From NCBI RefSeq assembly GCF_000381905.1, contig NZ_KB907288.1:1-38676 (forward strand): a stretch of 38,676 bases of DNA, written 5' to 3'. This DNA is from Paenibacillus fonticola DSM 21315 (GTDB lineage Bacteria; Bacillota; Bacilli; Paenibacillales; Paenibacillaceae). Below the pieces are notes generated by a model. That model was not told where the DNA came from and made no database searches. It saw only the letters and a program-made list of their open reading frames with translations. A program made the translations under genes and the position numbers. Each line of letters opens with the position of its first letter. Position 1 is the first letter of the stretch. Of the stretch, positions 24,125-33,083 are shown piece after piece.

Positions 24125-24799
24125 CTATCTCGTACTATCCGTGCTCTCCTGCTTCGCATGAACGATTAACCGGTGAGTAGGGTTAACAAGCGGCTCGCAA
24201 GTAATTAATGTGAGGATGCTATCGAGCCCATCGCTCTCCAGCACAGACACGTCCGTAGGCTTGACGACCGTAATGTCATATACTGAATACACGTACTTTT
24301 GACCTTGAGAACGTACGATAATCTCATCCCCTACATCCACCTCGTCCAGCCGATTAAACAATTTCCCTGTGGTCCGGGACCGATGAGCAGCGATTGCCGC
24401 ATTGCCGGTTTGCCCGATTGGGGCCGTCTCCGACATATGTGCTGCCGCATGCTTCAAGTTTTGCTTTGTAGCCCCTTCCAATATCGGCAGCTTTAAATCA
24501 ATAGCATCAATGATAATCGTACCTATGCCGGTTTCATCATCAATATCCTGCGTATCCGCGCTTTGTGTTTCGTGCTGTTCTGGCTCTTCATCTATTTCTT
24601 CCAGTAATCGGGACATTTGAATGAAGCCGGACACTAAGCCCGCCTGGTCCGAATTGAACGGCTGCCCGTGGCCTGCTTCTTTCCTTTCGATCTCCTCCAG
24701 CAGCTTCTCCTGTCTGTAGTCGCTATACCATCCGGCTAGTTTAGGGTACAAAGCAATACCTATTCCTAAAACAATAAGTATGTACGATATTTTACGCAT
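24125..24799 (-). CDS. Class D-type sortase
   Basis: This 224-residue membrane-anchored transpeptidase attaches LPxT-bearing proteins to the cell wall. It has an N-terminal membrane helix (ISYILIVLGIGIALYP), an acidic linker, and a sortase barrel whose catalytic set is intact: H139 (IAAHRSR), C201 (TLITCEP) and R210 (PTHRLIVHA). The TLxTC signature and short length suit class D. The adhesin gene just upstream ends in LPKTG and is the obvious substrate. ATG 24799 follows GGAG by nine bases. It is separated from the adhesin gene by a strong terminator, so it has its own promoter or depends on read-through, and it is 6-60 bases from the hybrid kinase gene, probably in one operon. Confidence 0.94.
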   Translation of the reverse strand: MRKISYILIVLGIGIALYPKLAGWYSDYRQEKLLEEIERKEAGHGQPFNSDQAGLVSGFIQMSRLLEEIDEEPEQHETQSADTQDIDDETGIGTIIIDAIDLKLPILEGATKQNLKHAAAHMSETAPIGQTGNAAIAAHRSRTTGKLFNRLDEVDVGDEIIVRSQGQKYVYSVYDITVVKPTDVSVLESDGLDSILTLITCEPLVNPTHRLIVHAKQESTDSTR

Positions 24800-24883
24800 A
24801 ATTATTAACTCCTGTTATGATAGTGATTCTTTGATTTGACAAGTATACACTGTCCTTCTCTACAATTTCTCAACGAATGGGCG

Positions 24884-24917
24884 TAAAAAAAACTTTCCCG
24901 GAATTCACCGGGAAAGT
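24884..24917 (-). terminator. Terminator of the adhesin gene
   Basis: A perfect 10-bp stem, ACTTTCCCGG with CCGGGAAAGT around AATTCA, is followed on the minus strand by eight T residues. It lies 18 bases behind the adhesin stop codon. Confidence 0.95.
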
Positions 24918-24934
24918 AATGGTTGTAAACCTTA

Positions 24935-27900
24935 TTAAGCTTTGGCTTTTCTAAACCTTAAATAAACGCCAGATGCTATAACTGCCAGTCCTGCAACAAA
25001 GTACGGCAGAGGTGAGCTTTCCCCGGTTTTCGGGAGCGTCGCGACGCCTAAGTTGGCTTTGCTTGCAGTCTCCTTGCCTTCAAGAGCCTGGTCTGATGCT
25101 TTGCCGCCGCCATCCGCTTTGGATTGCAGGTTATTGCCTTGACCAGGACCTCCTGAATTCGTAGTGTTGCCCCCTTCAGCTGGAATACCGCCGGAGGAGT
25201 CTCCATCTTCTCCCGGTGCGTCTGGGCCTGGTTGACTCTCTGAATGATCAGGCTCATTTGGCTCCGTTTCTTCCGGAACGACCGGCGGTGTTACCGGTGG
25301 ATTGACCGGTGGATTGACCGGCGGTGTCACTGGTGTTACCGGCGGATCGACCGGTGGGTTGACCGGTGGTGTTACCGGTGGTTCAACTGGCGGTGTCACC
25401 GGTGGTTCAACAGGTGGTGTTACTGGTGGCTCGACCGGTGGTTCAACCGGAGGAGTCACTGGCGGAGCCGGTGTTTTTTCGTTAGTTATCGTGATCCGCT
25501 TTACGTTGCCATTCGCTCTAATAGTGGAATCGATCGTAATAGTTATAACTGTATCAGGAAGGCTGTACCCATCTGGAGCTGTAATTTCCTCCAGCGTGTA
25601 GTCATCATACAGCAGATTAGCAAACAGGATTTGTCCGTGGACATCCGTAGTTTCCGTAATAGCTGGTCTTCTGCCTCTTGTATCCTGTAATACAAAAGTA
25701 GCGCCTTCCAGTACCTGGGCTGTATCATCCTGATCTACCTTGGTAATCTCCAAGCTGCCTCGGACACCGGAACCCGTTCCCCCGCCGCCGGAGGATCTAA
25801 CGATAATCTCCTTATTTGAGATCATTTTATCCGTTACAATTCCTGTTCCTTCGAAGTGAACGGTATTGCTGACGGGGTCGCCGTCCTCCGCATCAATGAG
25901 CGCATCATATTTCAATATGAAAGCGTCTATGATCGGTTCATTGAACAGCAGTTCAAATTGTCCCGAACCGTCAGGAGCGATGACAAGCGTGTAATCAATC
26001 CCTTCCTGTAATGGAGTGAGTCCTGTTACATCCGTACTAACTCCGCCTGCATTAACTTTCGCTTTATACAAGCGGAAGGAATCCTCCACCAGCACCTGAT
26101 TCGCAGTCGGCTCATCGATGATTTTGGCGTTCTCCACATAGGATTGTCCACGGTTAATATAGATTTCCCATTCAATCTTCCCGCCAACTTGCGTACCGTT
26201 TTTGGATACAAACTCACCGCCTTGCGGGATGGTGACATTGTTCCTCCACGTAGCCAAAATATCGTTTCCCTCTTGAAGAACAGCTTCATTCTGAACGGTA
26301 CCTTGATCAATGATCACATTGTCCTGCAAGGACGTCTTAAATTCGATCCAATAAGGGGTATCGTCATTCATCCTATTGAATTCCAGCTTCAGCTCGTTTC
26401 CATTTGCTTCGGAAGGTGGCGTCAGCGTATAATTCGCCGGATCGACCAAAGCGCCTTTGCCAGCTCCATTTTCGCTTCCAGACAATGTCATTTCATACAC
26501 TTGGAGCGAATTTTCAACATATTTCTGCCCCTGCTTCAGCGTATCGACGATCGTCGCGTTCGTAATAGACCTTTTAATGTAATTGGAGCGCAGCGTCCAC
26601 GTTATTTCTTTGCTTCTCGCGTCGTACGTCCCTGTTTTAGACCCGTTGTCCCGAGTCAAGGCGTCGGCATTAAAAGAAGCTTCTGATCTAGAGTTTATAG
26701 AAGTGCCATCAATTTCTTTGCCTGTAATCACAGCACGGTTCAAGAACAGTGACTTATTGTTATTATCCTTCCATTCCGGATTAAAATAAGTGGAGTAAGT
26801 TACCGTGTGCGCCGTACTGATCGGATTTTTAAACTGAATCGTAAAGCCTTTGTATGAATCCGCAGAGGCAAACTCATAATCCCCAGGTTCAGACAGCACT
26901 CTGTCGGCATGATCCTTGACCACCAGTGATCCCGATTTGAATTGCTGGCCGCTATTCACAAATTCATCCGAGATCAACACATCCTGCATCACGTAATTAT
27001 CTTCGTTAATCTTAATGCTCCAGGATGCTTCTTTGGTGTTGTAATTCGTCCCCATATGGCGCTTTTGAATAACTAAATTTCGAAGCGGCTGGGATGCCGT
27101 TCTCGAACCGTAAACAGCGGTAGTCACAGTATTATCAATCGTTTCATTCGCATAAACCCGGTCTTTTGCGACCGTGTCATATTTAATTTCGTACCCCGAG
27201 CTGACCGGAGCGTTGAACTCCAAATCGAATCCGGCCTTTCCTCCCTGTGCCGGGACAAGCGTCAAAGTATAATCTTGGCCGGCTCCTTCCGTAAGCAGGG
27301 TTCCCGTGTTTCGATCATAAACGGCAAGAGTGGCCGTCACAAGTTCCTGACTGTCGTTAAAACGATCCTGTAAAACTCCATTCGGGATATACCGCTCTCT
27401 GAAGTTATACTCGATAATCCAGGAAATCGTACGAGTACTCTCGTCATATCCCCCGACTCTTTTACTTAGAACATCGGGACGCTGAATGGTGATAGTATCC
27501 TTTGCAGAAGCCGTCTTGCTCCCTGCCAAGTTCGCCGTATTGGTGAAGCTTGTTTCATCCCCATTGCCGATATCCGTCGTATACGTTACTCGGTATGCCG
27601 AATCCAGAATGCCGTCAAAATCGATTTTAAAGCCGTTGATAGACTGTGTGTCGAGCGTGTATCCTGTCGTCACCAGGCTTCCAAGCTGGGTGCTTCCGTC
27701 GATATTGACCTCCAGCTTATGCACCTGGATCGAGCCTTCGTCAAGCGTAAGACCTTGAGGTGTCAAATCGGTAAGGGAAGCATTCTCAATCTGTTCCAGC
27801 GATGTATTTACATCGATAGACCAGTTGATTTGCTGATCACCGGCTTTAGTCCCCTTCTTATCAAGCAGCGAGCCTTTTTCCGGCTTAAAGTTAACTATAG

Positions 27901-28429
27901 CCACCTGCTGCCCGCCGCGGATATCAAACGGAATCCGTACCTCGGTGTTGCCTGTTATCGTTGTTCTGCTGAAGTTAGTATGGAATATTAGCGTACCTGC
28001 TACTTCAGAGAATTGATTGACATCCCCATTGAAGGTGATTACAACATGGCCGTTCGTTGAAGCAACGAATTCACCGATATCCAATCCGTTGTCGACAATG
28101 AGCTGGCCCTTAACTTCATTATACAACTCGAACTCCCGCGGAATATCGAACTCGAACGTGCTTCCAGCTGTAAAGCTATGGCCGTTTTCCAGCTCCCATT
28201 CATATTCCAGCGTAACGGGGGACCCAAGGGGCACTCGCTCAGCATCAGACTTATACACGGCATCAATCACACTGCCCGCTCGATCTTTAAGATGGACCTG
28301 CGTCAAAATACTATTATTCCCCGGATTGTTTGCACTAACTGGAGCAAGCCCTGCACCGACAAGGCTGTGCATAAGAAGCATTACTGCGAGCAAAGCCATA
28401 AATACTTTTTTTCTCATACTTCGACTCAT
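24935..28429 (-). CDS. LPKTG cell-wall-anchored adhesin with Cna/SpaA-type Ig-like domains
   Basis: This 1164-residue surface protein has a signal peptide of about 33 residues ending near PVSA. Several Ig-like repeats of the SDR-Ig/collagen-binding type follow (roughly 40-900; recurring phrases such as NWSIDVNTSLEQIENASLTD and SWIIEYNFRERYIPNG mark domain starts). Next is one SpaA/Cna_B domain (GSLEITKVDQDDTAQVLEGA), a proline-rich wall spacer of PPVxPPV units (about 1000-1060), a low-complexity linker, and LPKTG at 1132-1136 with a hydrophobic helix and basic tail. It is probably anchored by the sortase at 24125. The ribosome site AGGAGA is very close to ATG 28429 and 13 bases from ATG 28417, so the start is uncertain by four codons. 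Confidence 0.94.
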   Translation of the reverse strand: MSRSMRKKVFMALLAVMLLMHSLVGAGLAPVSANNPGNNSILTQVHLKDRAGSVIDAVYKSDAERVPLGSPVTLEYEWELENGHSFTAGSTFEFDIPREFELYNEVKGQLIVDNGLDIGEFVASTNGHVVITFNGDVNQFSEVAGTLIFHTNFSRTTITGNTEVRIPFDIRGGQQVAIVNFKPEKGSLLDKKGTKAGDQQINWSIDVNTSLEQIENASLTDLTPQGLTLDEGSIQVHKLEVNIDGSTQLGSLVTTGYTLDTQSINGFKIDFDGILDSAYRVTYTTDIGNGDETSFTNTANLAGSKTASAKDTITIQRPDVLSKRVGGYDESTRTISWIIEYNFRERYIPNGVLQDRFNDSQELVTATLAVYDRNTGTLLTEGAGQDYTLTLVPAQGGKAGFDLEFNAPVSSGYEIKYDTVAKDRVYANETIDNTVTTAVYGSRTASQPLRNLVIQKRHMGTNYNTKEASWSIKINEDNYVMQDVLISDEFVNSGQQFKSGSLVVKDHADRVLSEPGDYEFASADSYKGFTIQFKNPISTAHTVTYSTYFNPEWKDNNNKSLFLNRAVITGKEIDGTSINSRSEASFNADALTRDNGSKTGTYDARSKEITWTLRSNYIKRSITNATIVDTLKQGQKYVENSLQVYEMTLSGSENGAGKGALVDPANYTLTPPSEANGNELKLEFNRMNDDTPYWIEFKTSLQDNVIIDQGTVQNEAVLQEGNDILATWRNNVTIPQGGEFVSKNGTQVGGKIEWEIYINRGQSYVENAKIIDEPTANQVLVEDSFRLYKAKVNAGGVSTDVTGLTPLQEGIDYTLVIAPDGSGQFELLFNEPIIDAFILKYDALIDAEDGDPVSNTVHFEGTGIVTDKMISNKEIIVRSSGGGGTGSGVRGSLEITKVDQDDTAQVLEGATFVLQDTRGRRPAITETTDVHGQILFANLLYDDYTLEEITAPDGYSLPDTVITITIDSTIRANGNVKRITITNEKTPAPPVTPPVEPPVEPPVTPPVEPPVTPPVEPPVTPPVNPPVDPPVTPVTPPVNPPVNPPVTPPVVPEETEPNEPDHSESQPGPDAPGEDGDSSGGIPAEGGNTTNSGGPGQGNNLQSKADGGGKASDQALEGKETASKANLGVATLPKTGESSPLPYFVAGLAVIASGVYLRFRKAKA
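25270..25470. repeat. Coding minisatellite for the proline-rich wall spacer
   Basis: About twenty short units related to ACCGGTGG on the plus strand encode PPVTPPVEPP-like residues of the adhesin on the minus strand. Units are multiples of three bases, so length could change without shifting the frame. Confidence 0.85.
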
Positions 28430-28504
28430 TCTCCTATATTTAACTAGTAGATACAGCGACAGCTATTCAACAATTCCCTCCCTTCTTCGTTCTGCAGCGG
28501 CATC

Positions 28505-28532
28505 ATTATACTACAGTCCTCTACTAGACAAA
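28505..28532 (-). promoter_or_regulatory. Candidate promoter of the adhesin gene
   Basis: TTTGTC (28527-28532) and TATAAT (28505-28510) are 16 bases apart on the minus strand. TCAACAATT occurs as a direct repeat on the plus strand on both sides of it (near 28469 and 28536), a possible regulator site. Confidence 0.55.
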
Positions 28533-28563
28533 TTCTCAACAATTTCATTTTCACCCAGTCTGT

Positions 28564-29031
28564 TTAGGAGTGAACCGCCTCCAGCAGCTTCATATCGCTT
28601 TCCTGCTCCTTTTCGTCTAGCGTATAGAAGGAATAAAATTTTTTTCGTTTTGTGGCCATAACAAGCCAAGTGAAAAAATCCTGAACCATATCGTCGACCC
28701 AAACATCGCCTCTTTTATACAGCATACGCGGGTAAACAATATGCAGCTTTATGCTCCCCTCCCATGTGAACATAAAAGTGTTCTCCTCCGTATGATGCAG
28801 CAGCTGAAATTTAAAGTTATCCTGCAACAAATACGTATCCCCGTCACAAAAAAATAACGGTCCTCTCGATGTCGCTACAATGCCGAGCAATTTACCCTGA
28901 CAGTTAATGTAATATCCTCGTCTATAATGTGCGTGCTTGTCCCTAACAATTTCAACCTCTGTCATAGTTGAAAAATCCAAACCCATTGAATGGTATATAG
29001 AACGGTGCCTAAAGTTTCGAATTAATTTCAT
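28564..29031 (-). CDS. Hypothetical protein, 155 residues
   Basis: I do not recognise a family with confidence. The protein is soluble, rich in aromatic and beta-forming segments (GYYINCQGKLLGIVATSRG, MFTWEGSIKLHIVYP), with a helical C-terminus containing a basic stretch ATKRKKFYSFY. The alternation of short strands recalls tubby/LURP-like barrels, but this is only an impression. It lies between the adhesin and the REC-BTAD operon in the same direction, which suggests a role linked to surface or signalling. ATG 29031 is preceded by GGGGGA at some distance, a weak site. Coding is supported by the long open frame and normal codon use, not by homology. Confidence 0.75.
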   Translation of the reverse strand: MKLIRNFRHRSIYHSMGLDFSTMTEVEIVRDKHAHYRRGYYINCQGKLLGIVATSRGPLFFCDGDTYLLQDNFKFQLLHHTEENTFMFTWEGSIKLHIVYPRMLYKRGDVWVDDMVQDFFTWLVMATKRKKFYSFYTLDEKEQESDMKLLEAVHS

Positions 29032-29125
29032 AGTACAACCAGTCCCCCATTTGTATTGTCAATAAGGTTTATTGTAAAATAGTACTCTGAACAATTTCTA
29101 TACAACTCATTGACCTGTGAATACG

Positions 29126-29151
29126 AAAAAGCCGCCGATGACCCGGCGGCT
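29126..29151 (-). terminator. Terminator of the three-gene signalling operon
   Basis: AGCCGCCG pairs with CGGCGGCT around a short loop and is followed on the minus strand by five T residues. It lies about 40 bases behind the REC-BTAD regulator gene. Confidence 0.93.
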
Positions 29152-29191
29152 CTAATAAAATCACAACAAATAGAATGATAATTAAATAGCA

Positions 29192-30331
29192 TTAAGGCTG
29201 CACTATATTTACCTTCCATAGGTTATACCATTCTGTAATATAACTGCTCGGCTGTTCATTCAGCTCCTTCACAAAAACATCCGTAAGCTGTTCATATTGA
29301 CGCTGAACCATGTAGTAATTATGTAACGTATCATATATTTTCATGAGGGCAAAATAGGCTTCTTCCTCCAAGGGATGCTGCTTGCATATAGTATTATAGC
29401 TGGTGATTGCCTGATCGAACTTATTTTGCTGTACATATTGTTTGGCGATGGCAAATGCAGCCTCGAGCCAAAGCCCTGTAATGCGCTGGCGTTCGCTTTC
29501 GGCCCACCAGTAGTCATGTTCCTGCAAATAATGTCCCGTGTATAATTTCATCATTTCCAGGCATCGGTCAATGTTGTCCGCAGTCAATGGGAGAAGCGAT
29601 GACAATTTCATTTCCCACTCTTCAACATCCAGCATGACATCCTGAATTTTCAAAATATAGCCTTCCGTCGTATTCGTAATTTGAAATCGCTCTCCGTGCG
29701 GCTCTAATGTTTTGCGGATATGGTATACCGCCGTGTAGAGCTGTGAATATACTTTATCCATCTCATACTCAGGCCAAAGCAATTCGATTAACGCGGACTT
29801 TCGAACTAATTGCCCCCGATGCTGAAGCAGATATAAAAACAGCTCCTGCGCTTTGGTCGTCCGCCATTGCATAATCGAAAATTCGCCGGGAGAGGTTTCT
29901 ATCGCAACTTGCTTCAGGACATTCATCCGAATCGTTCGATCTGCTGAATCAGCCTCCCTGGATTCGGTTTTAATTCTGTCCCGGATCCGGTCAATCGTTT
30001 TGACCAGCCGGTCGGCAGCAATCGGTTTCACGATATAATCGAGCGCGTTCAGCTCAAAGGCTTTTACCGCATGCTCATTGTAAGCTGTCACGAAAACAAC
30101 GTGCATATTCGGCTTTCTCTCCAATATTTGTTCCGCCAGTTCAATCCCGTTAATTTCAGGCAGGCTGATATCCAAAAAAACAACATCCACATCCTGCTGC
30201 AAAATCTGTTCTCTGCCAAGCAGCGGATTCGTGAATCTGCCGATGACATCAATCCCGTCCTGCTTCAGGAGCTGACGCTCTAAATAATTCAAGGCTAACT
30301 TTTCATCATCTACCAAGATTACCTTCATCAT
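29192..30331 (-). CDS. Response regulator with receiver, OmpR-like winged helix and BTAD (SARP-like)
   Basis: This 379-residue cytoplasmic regulator has an N-terminal receiver (phospho-acceptor D54 in VVFLDISLPEI, K102 in YIVKPIAA), a winged helix (about 150-225, with TKAQELFLYLLQHRGQLVRK and the YTAVYHIRKTL recognition region), and a C-terminal bacterial transcriptional activation domain of TPR-like helices (about 230-379). This layout is common for regulators paired with 7TMR-DISM hybrid kinases, and the only such kinase in view is at 20952. It is 24 bases behind the VanS-like kinase gene and shares its transcript. ATG 30331 follows AAGGAG by eight bases. The adhesin operon is a plausible target (inference). 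Confidence 0.92.
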   Translation of the reverse strand: MMKVILVDDEKLALNYLERQLLKQDGIDVIGRFTNPLLGREQILQQDVDVVFLDISLPEINGIELAEQILERKPNMHVVFVTAYNEHAVKAFELNALDYIVKPIAADRLVKTIDRIRDRIKTESREADSADRTIRMNVLKQVAIETSPGEFSIMQWRTTKAQELFLYLLQHRGQLVRKSALIELLWPEYEMDKVYSQLYTAVYHIRKTLEPHGERFQITNTTEGYILKIQDVMLDVEEWEMKLSSLLPLTADNIDRCLEMMKLYTGHYLQEHDYWWAESERQRITGLWLEAAFAIAKQYVQQNKFDQAITSYNTICKQHPLEEEAYFALMKIYDTLHNYYMVQRQYEQLTDVFVKELNEQPSSYITEWYNLWKVNIVQP

Positions 30332-30355
30332 AAATGTGCTCCTTCAAAATTATGC

Positions 30356-31453
30356 TTAAGGCTTCGATTTTCTTGATAATTTGACTGTAAAGGCTGTTCG
30401 GTCATCATCACTGTCTGCGGAAATTTCTCCGTAATGGAGATCGACAATGTGCTTCGCAATCGCCAGTCCTATTCCCGAGCCGCCGGTATGCGCAGCGCGA
30501 GACTTCTCTACCCGGTAAAACCGGTCAAACAGATGTGGCAGATCCGCTTCGGGAATAGGTTCGCCGTAATTGATTACTTCGGTAACGACTTGATCGCCAT
30601 CTATATGACCGCGAATATCAATATATTTACCTTCCGTTCCGTAGCGGATCGCATTAGCGATCAAATTCTCATACACTCTTCTCAGCTTGTCCCCATCAGC
30701 GATAACAAAAAGCTGCTGCTCTCCAAAGGAAAGCCGGCACTCCATGTTGTTCTCCTGCAGCTGCCAGCCAAAGTGGGCTGTTATTTGGTGAAGCATTTCT
30801 ACTAAATTTATGCGGCTCTTGTACAGCTTCATCTCCTTATTTTGCAGACGGGTAAATTCAAACAAATCCTGAAGCAATTGCTTCAGGCGAAGTGATTCTT
30901 CGTACGCCATCCCGACGTAATATCGAAGCTCGACCTCGTCCTTGTAGCGGTCTTGCTCAACAAGCCCCAAATAACCCGTAATTGAGGTGAGCGGCGTACG
31001 CAGATCATGTGAAACATTCGTAATGAGCTCATTCTTTGTCTGCTCGGCTCGTCTTTCTTCCTCTATCGATATTCTTAGCCGGTCCACCATCCGGTTAATG
31101 TCGGTAGCCAACTGACCAAGCTGGCCTACATTTTCTACCGGAATTTTATGGGTCGAGCCTTCCTCAATTTTATGTACTTCTTCAATTAATAGGGTTAGAT
31201 ATTTCTGTTCGTGGCGGCGGATACTCCGCCGATAGAAATACAAGGCAAAGAGCAGCAAAATCGGGACGCCTGCAATGTAATAAGCATCTGGATAGCCGAT
31301 ATTCCGGTTCACCCAGCTCAATACATATCCAAGGGTTACCCCAGGGAACAATGCGTAAAATAACTTCGCCAGCAAAACTAAGGCCAGCAATGCGGCGATC
31401 GACGTGACAACGGTCCAAAATAACCATGTGAGAAACCTGAGGCTAGCCTTCAA
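30356..31453 (-). CDS. Two-component sensor histidine kinase (VanS-like)
   Basis: The 365-residue membrane kinase has two membrane helices (about 10-36 and 58-76) bounding a very short extracellular loop, so it probably senses a signal in or near the membrane. A HAMP-like linker (about 80-130) leads to HisKA with H149 in NVSHDLRTPLTS and a HATPase with N (ENLIANAIRYG) and G boxes (GGSGIGLAIAKHIVD). It partners with the OmpR-type regulator whose gene it overlaps by 11 bp. The start is TTG 31453; no well-spaced ribosome site is seen, which fits coupling to the upstream gene. Confidence 0.93.
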   Translation of the reverse strand: MKASLRFLTWLFWTVVTSIAALLALVLLAKLFYALFPGVTLGYVLSWVNRNIGYPDAYYIAGVPILLLFALYFYRRSIRRHEQKYLTLLIEEVHKIEEGSTHKIPVENVGQLGQLATDINRMVDRLRISIEEERRAEQTKNELITNVSHDLRTPLTSITGYLGLVEQDRYKDEVELRYYVGMAYEESLRLKQLLQDLFEFTRLQNKEMKLYKSRINLVEMLHQITAHFGWQLQENNMECRLSFGEQQLFVIADGDKLRRVYENLIANAIRYGTEGKYIDIRGHIDGDQVVTEVINYGEPIPEADLPHLFDRFYRVEKSRAAHTGGSGIGLAIAKHIVDLHYGEISADSDDDRTAFTVKLSRKSKP

Positions 31454-32138
31454 TTTTGTAGCCGACCCCCCAAACGGTTCGAATCAGCTTCTCCCCATCC
31501 ATTTCTTTCTCCAGCTTGTCGCGCAGCCGGCTAATATGAACGGTAACCGAATTGTTGCTCTCAAAATACTTGTCCTTCCATATTAGCTCGAAAATTTCCT
31601 CCGACCCAAACACGCGGCCCGGGTGGCTGGCGAGCAGGAACAAAATGCCGAACTCGATTGGCGTCAATTTGACAGGCCGGCCATCCACTGTCGCCGTATG
31701 CGTTTCCTTATCTATTTGCAGCGAAGCCAAATGAATAATATGATCCTGCGGCGGCTGCACAGGCTGAGCACTATAAGAGGATCGCCGCAGCAGCGATTTG
31801 ACGCGGGCGATTAATTCTAGCGGATTAAACGGCTTCACCATATAATCATCCGCCCCGGTCATCAGACCGGTTATTTTATCCATATCTCCATCTTTTGCAC
31901 TAAGCATCAGAATCGGCGTCGTTCGCGTTTCCCTGATTTTCATGCATACGGTAATGCCATCCATGCCCGGCATCATCACATCCAGTATGACCAGGTCGAT
32001 CTGATCCCGCTCCACGATGTCCAATGCCTTTAAACCATTCTCTGCCTTGAATACGACGTAACCTTCATTTAGTAAATAAATTTCGATCAGCTTCGCGATC
32101 TTCTCATCATCATCAACGATTAAAATTTGTTTGCTCAT
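31443..32138 (-). CDS. OmpR/VanR-type response regulator
   Basis: The 231-residue regulator has a receiver (D53 in LVILDVMMPGMDG, K102 in YMVKPFN) and a winged-helix DNA-binding domain (about 140-230, with SNNSVTVHISRLRDKLE as the recognition helix and WGVGYKIEG at the end). It should be phosphorylated by the kinase encoded just downstream. TTAAGA repeats 11 bp apart lie about 97 bases upstream of its start, suggesting autoregulation. The ATG at 32138 follows AAAGGATGG; it is the first gene of a three-gene operon ending at the 29126 terminator. Confidence 0.94.
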   Translation of the reverse strand: MSKQILIVDDDEKIAKLIEIYLLNEGYVVFKAENGLKALDIVERDQIDLVILDVMMPGMDGITVCMKIRETRTTPILMLSAKDGDMDKITGLMTGADDYMVKPFNPLELIARVKSLLRRSSYSAQPVQPPQDHIIHLASLQIDKETHTATVDGRPVKLTPIEFGILFLLASHPGRVFGSEEIFELIWKDKYFESNNSVTVHISRLRDKLEKEMDGEKLIRTVWGVGYKIEG

Positions 32139-32234
32139 TCCATAAATCCATCCTTTAGGCGGTGCGGTTAATCACCATATAGTATAACTGCCTCTATCAT
32201 ATCATGGCGCAATCATGCAATTATATAAAAAAGG

Positions 32235-32251
32235 TTAAGAAAGGATTAAGA
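32235..32251 (-). promoter_or_regulatory. Two 11-bp-spaced TTAAGA boxes upstream of the OmpR-type regulator
   Basis: TTAAGA at 32235 and 32246 (TCTTAA on the minus strand) form a direct repeat one helical turn apart. A -10-like TATGAT (32196-32201) lies 33 bases downstream with no good -35, as expected for an activated promoter. The same boxes precede the ECF sigma gene. Confidence 0.6.
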
Positions 32252-32270
32252 AATTGGAAAGTCGCCGGGT

Positions 32271-32984
32271 TTACAAATTTTCTACTTCCACACTGATGAC
32301 ATGATCGATTTGACGAATGAAATGATATATTTCCGTCGTATATTCCCGCTCCGAGGCGGAAATCACCATATCGACGCGCTGGCGGCCTTCTTCCAAATCT
32401 TTAATTTTCAAGCGTCGAATCCGATGACGGTTCTCTTTCGCGCCGGGTCCCTTCTCATCCTTCCGTTCAATAATATGAATTAAATCCGTAACGTTGCCTC
32501 TGTCCTCCATTACGATTTTGACTGATACGTCACGCTGATTCAATTTATACGGACCGAGCCATTTAATCATATAAGGCACAAAGTTAACGGCTAGAATAAG
32601 CAAAATTACCGCCAGTCCAGCTTCCAGATAAAATCCGGCGCCAATAGAAATCCCTATGCCTGAAGCCGCCCAGATCATTGCCGCGGACGTCAGTCCAGAA
32701 ATGCCTTCATTACTTCTTCGCAATATAACCCCTGCGCCTAAAAACCCAATGCCGCTTACAATTTGCGCCGCCAGGCGCATCGGGTCCATATTCGGATGGT
32801 TCGGTCCGGCAAATTTGGCGAATGCTTGGATGGATACGATGGTGACCAGACAGCTGGCGATACAAATGACCATACTGGTCTTTATACCTAGAGGCTTCTG
32901 TTTCAATTGGCGGTCAATACCAATGAACAAGCCGAATAATAGCGCAGTGAACAGCTTTATGATCGTTTCCCAATCCATGAACAT
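32271..32984 (-). CDS. MgtC/SapB family membrane protein
   Basis: The 237-residue protein has an N-terminal membrane domain of about four or five helices carrying the family signature IVSGIGFLGAGVILRR and SGLTSAAMIWAASGIGISIG. A soluble ACT-like C-terminal domain follows (about 155-237). Members are linked to magnesium or phosphate homeostasis, and in pathogens to survival inside host cells; the function here is open. The ATG at 32984 lies ten bases behind AGGAGG; a longer in-frame start would put a hydrophobic run before this site. It is flanked by the metE terminator and by the signalling operon. Confidence 0.92.
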   Translation of the reverse strand: MFMDWETIIKLFTALLFGLFIGIDRQLKQKPLGIKTSMVICIASCLVTIVSIQAFAKFAGPNHPNMDPMRLAAQIVSGIGFLGAGVILRRSNEGISGLTSAAMIWAASGIGISIGAGFYLEAGLAVILLILAVNFVPYMIKWLGPYKLNQRDVSVKIVMEDRGNVTDLIHIIERKDEKGPGAKENRHRIRRLKIKDLEEGRQRVDMVISASEREYTTEIYHFIRQIDHVISVEVENL

Positions 32985-33083
32985 CCATGATCCCCCTCCT
33001 ACGTATAGAGTGAGTATAAGTGTAACTGCTGTAATTATCAAATTCATTTTTTATTGTATTCCAAGCTTTGAACGTTTATATTC

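Noticed and set aside
25244..25690. Plus-strand reading frames rich in Trp/Arg or Thr/Gly repeats
   Set aside because: They are antisense to the proline-rich stalk of the adhesin and arise from its codon repeats; there is no ribosome site or family match.
29028..29219. 63-codon minus-strand frame behind the REC-BTAD gene
   Set aside because: It spans the strong terminator at 29126-29151 and overlaps the regulator gene; the protein looks random.
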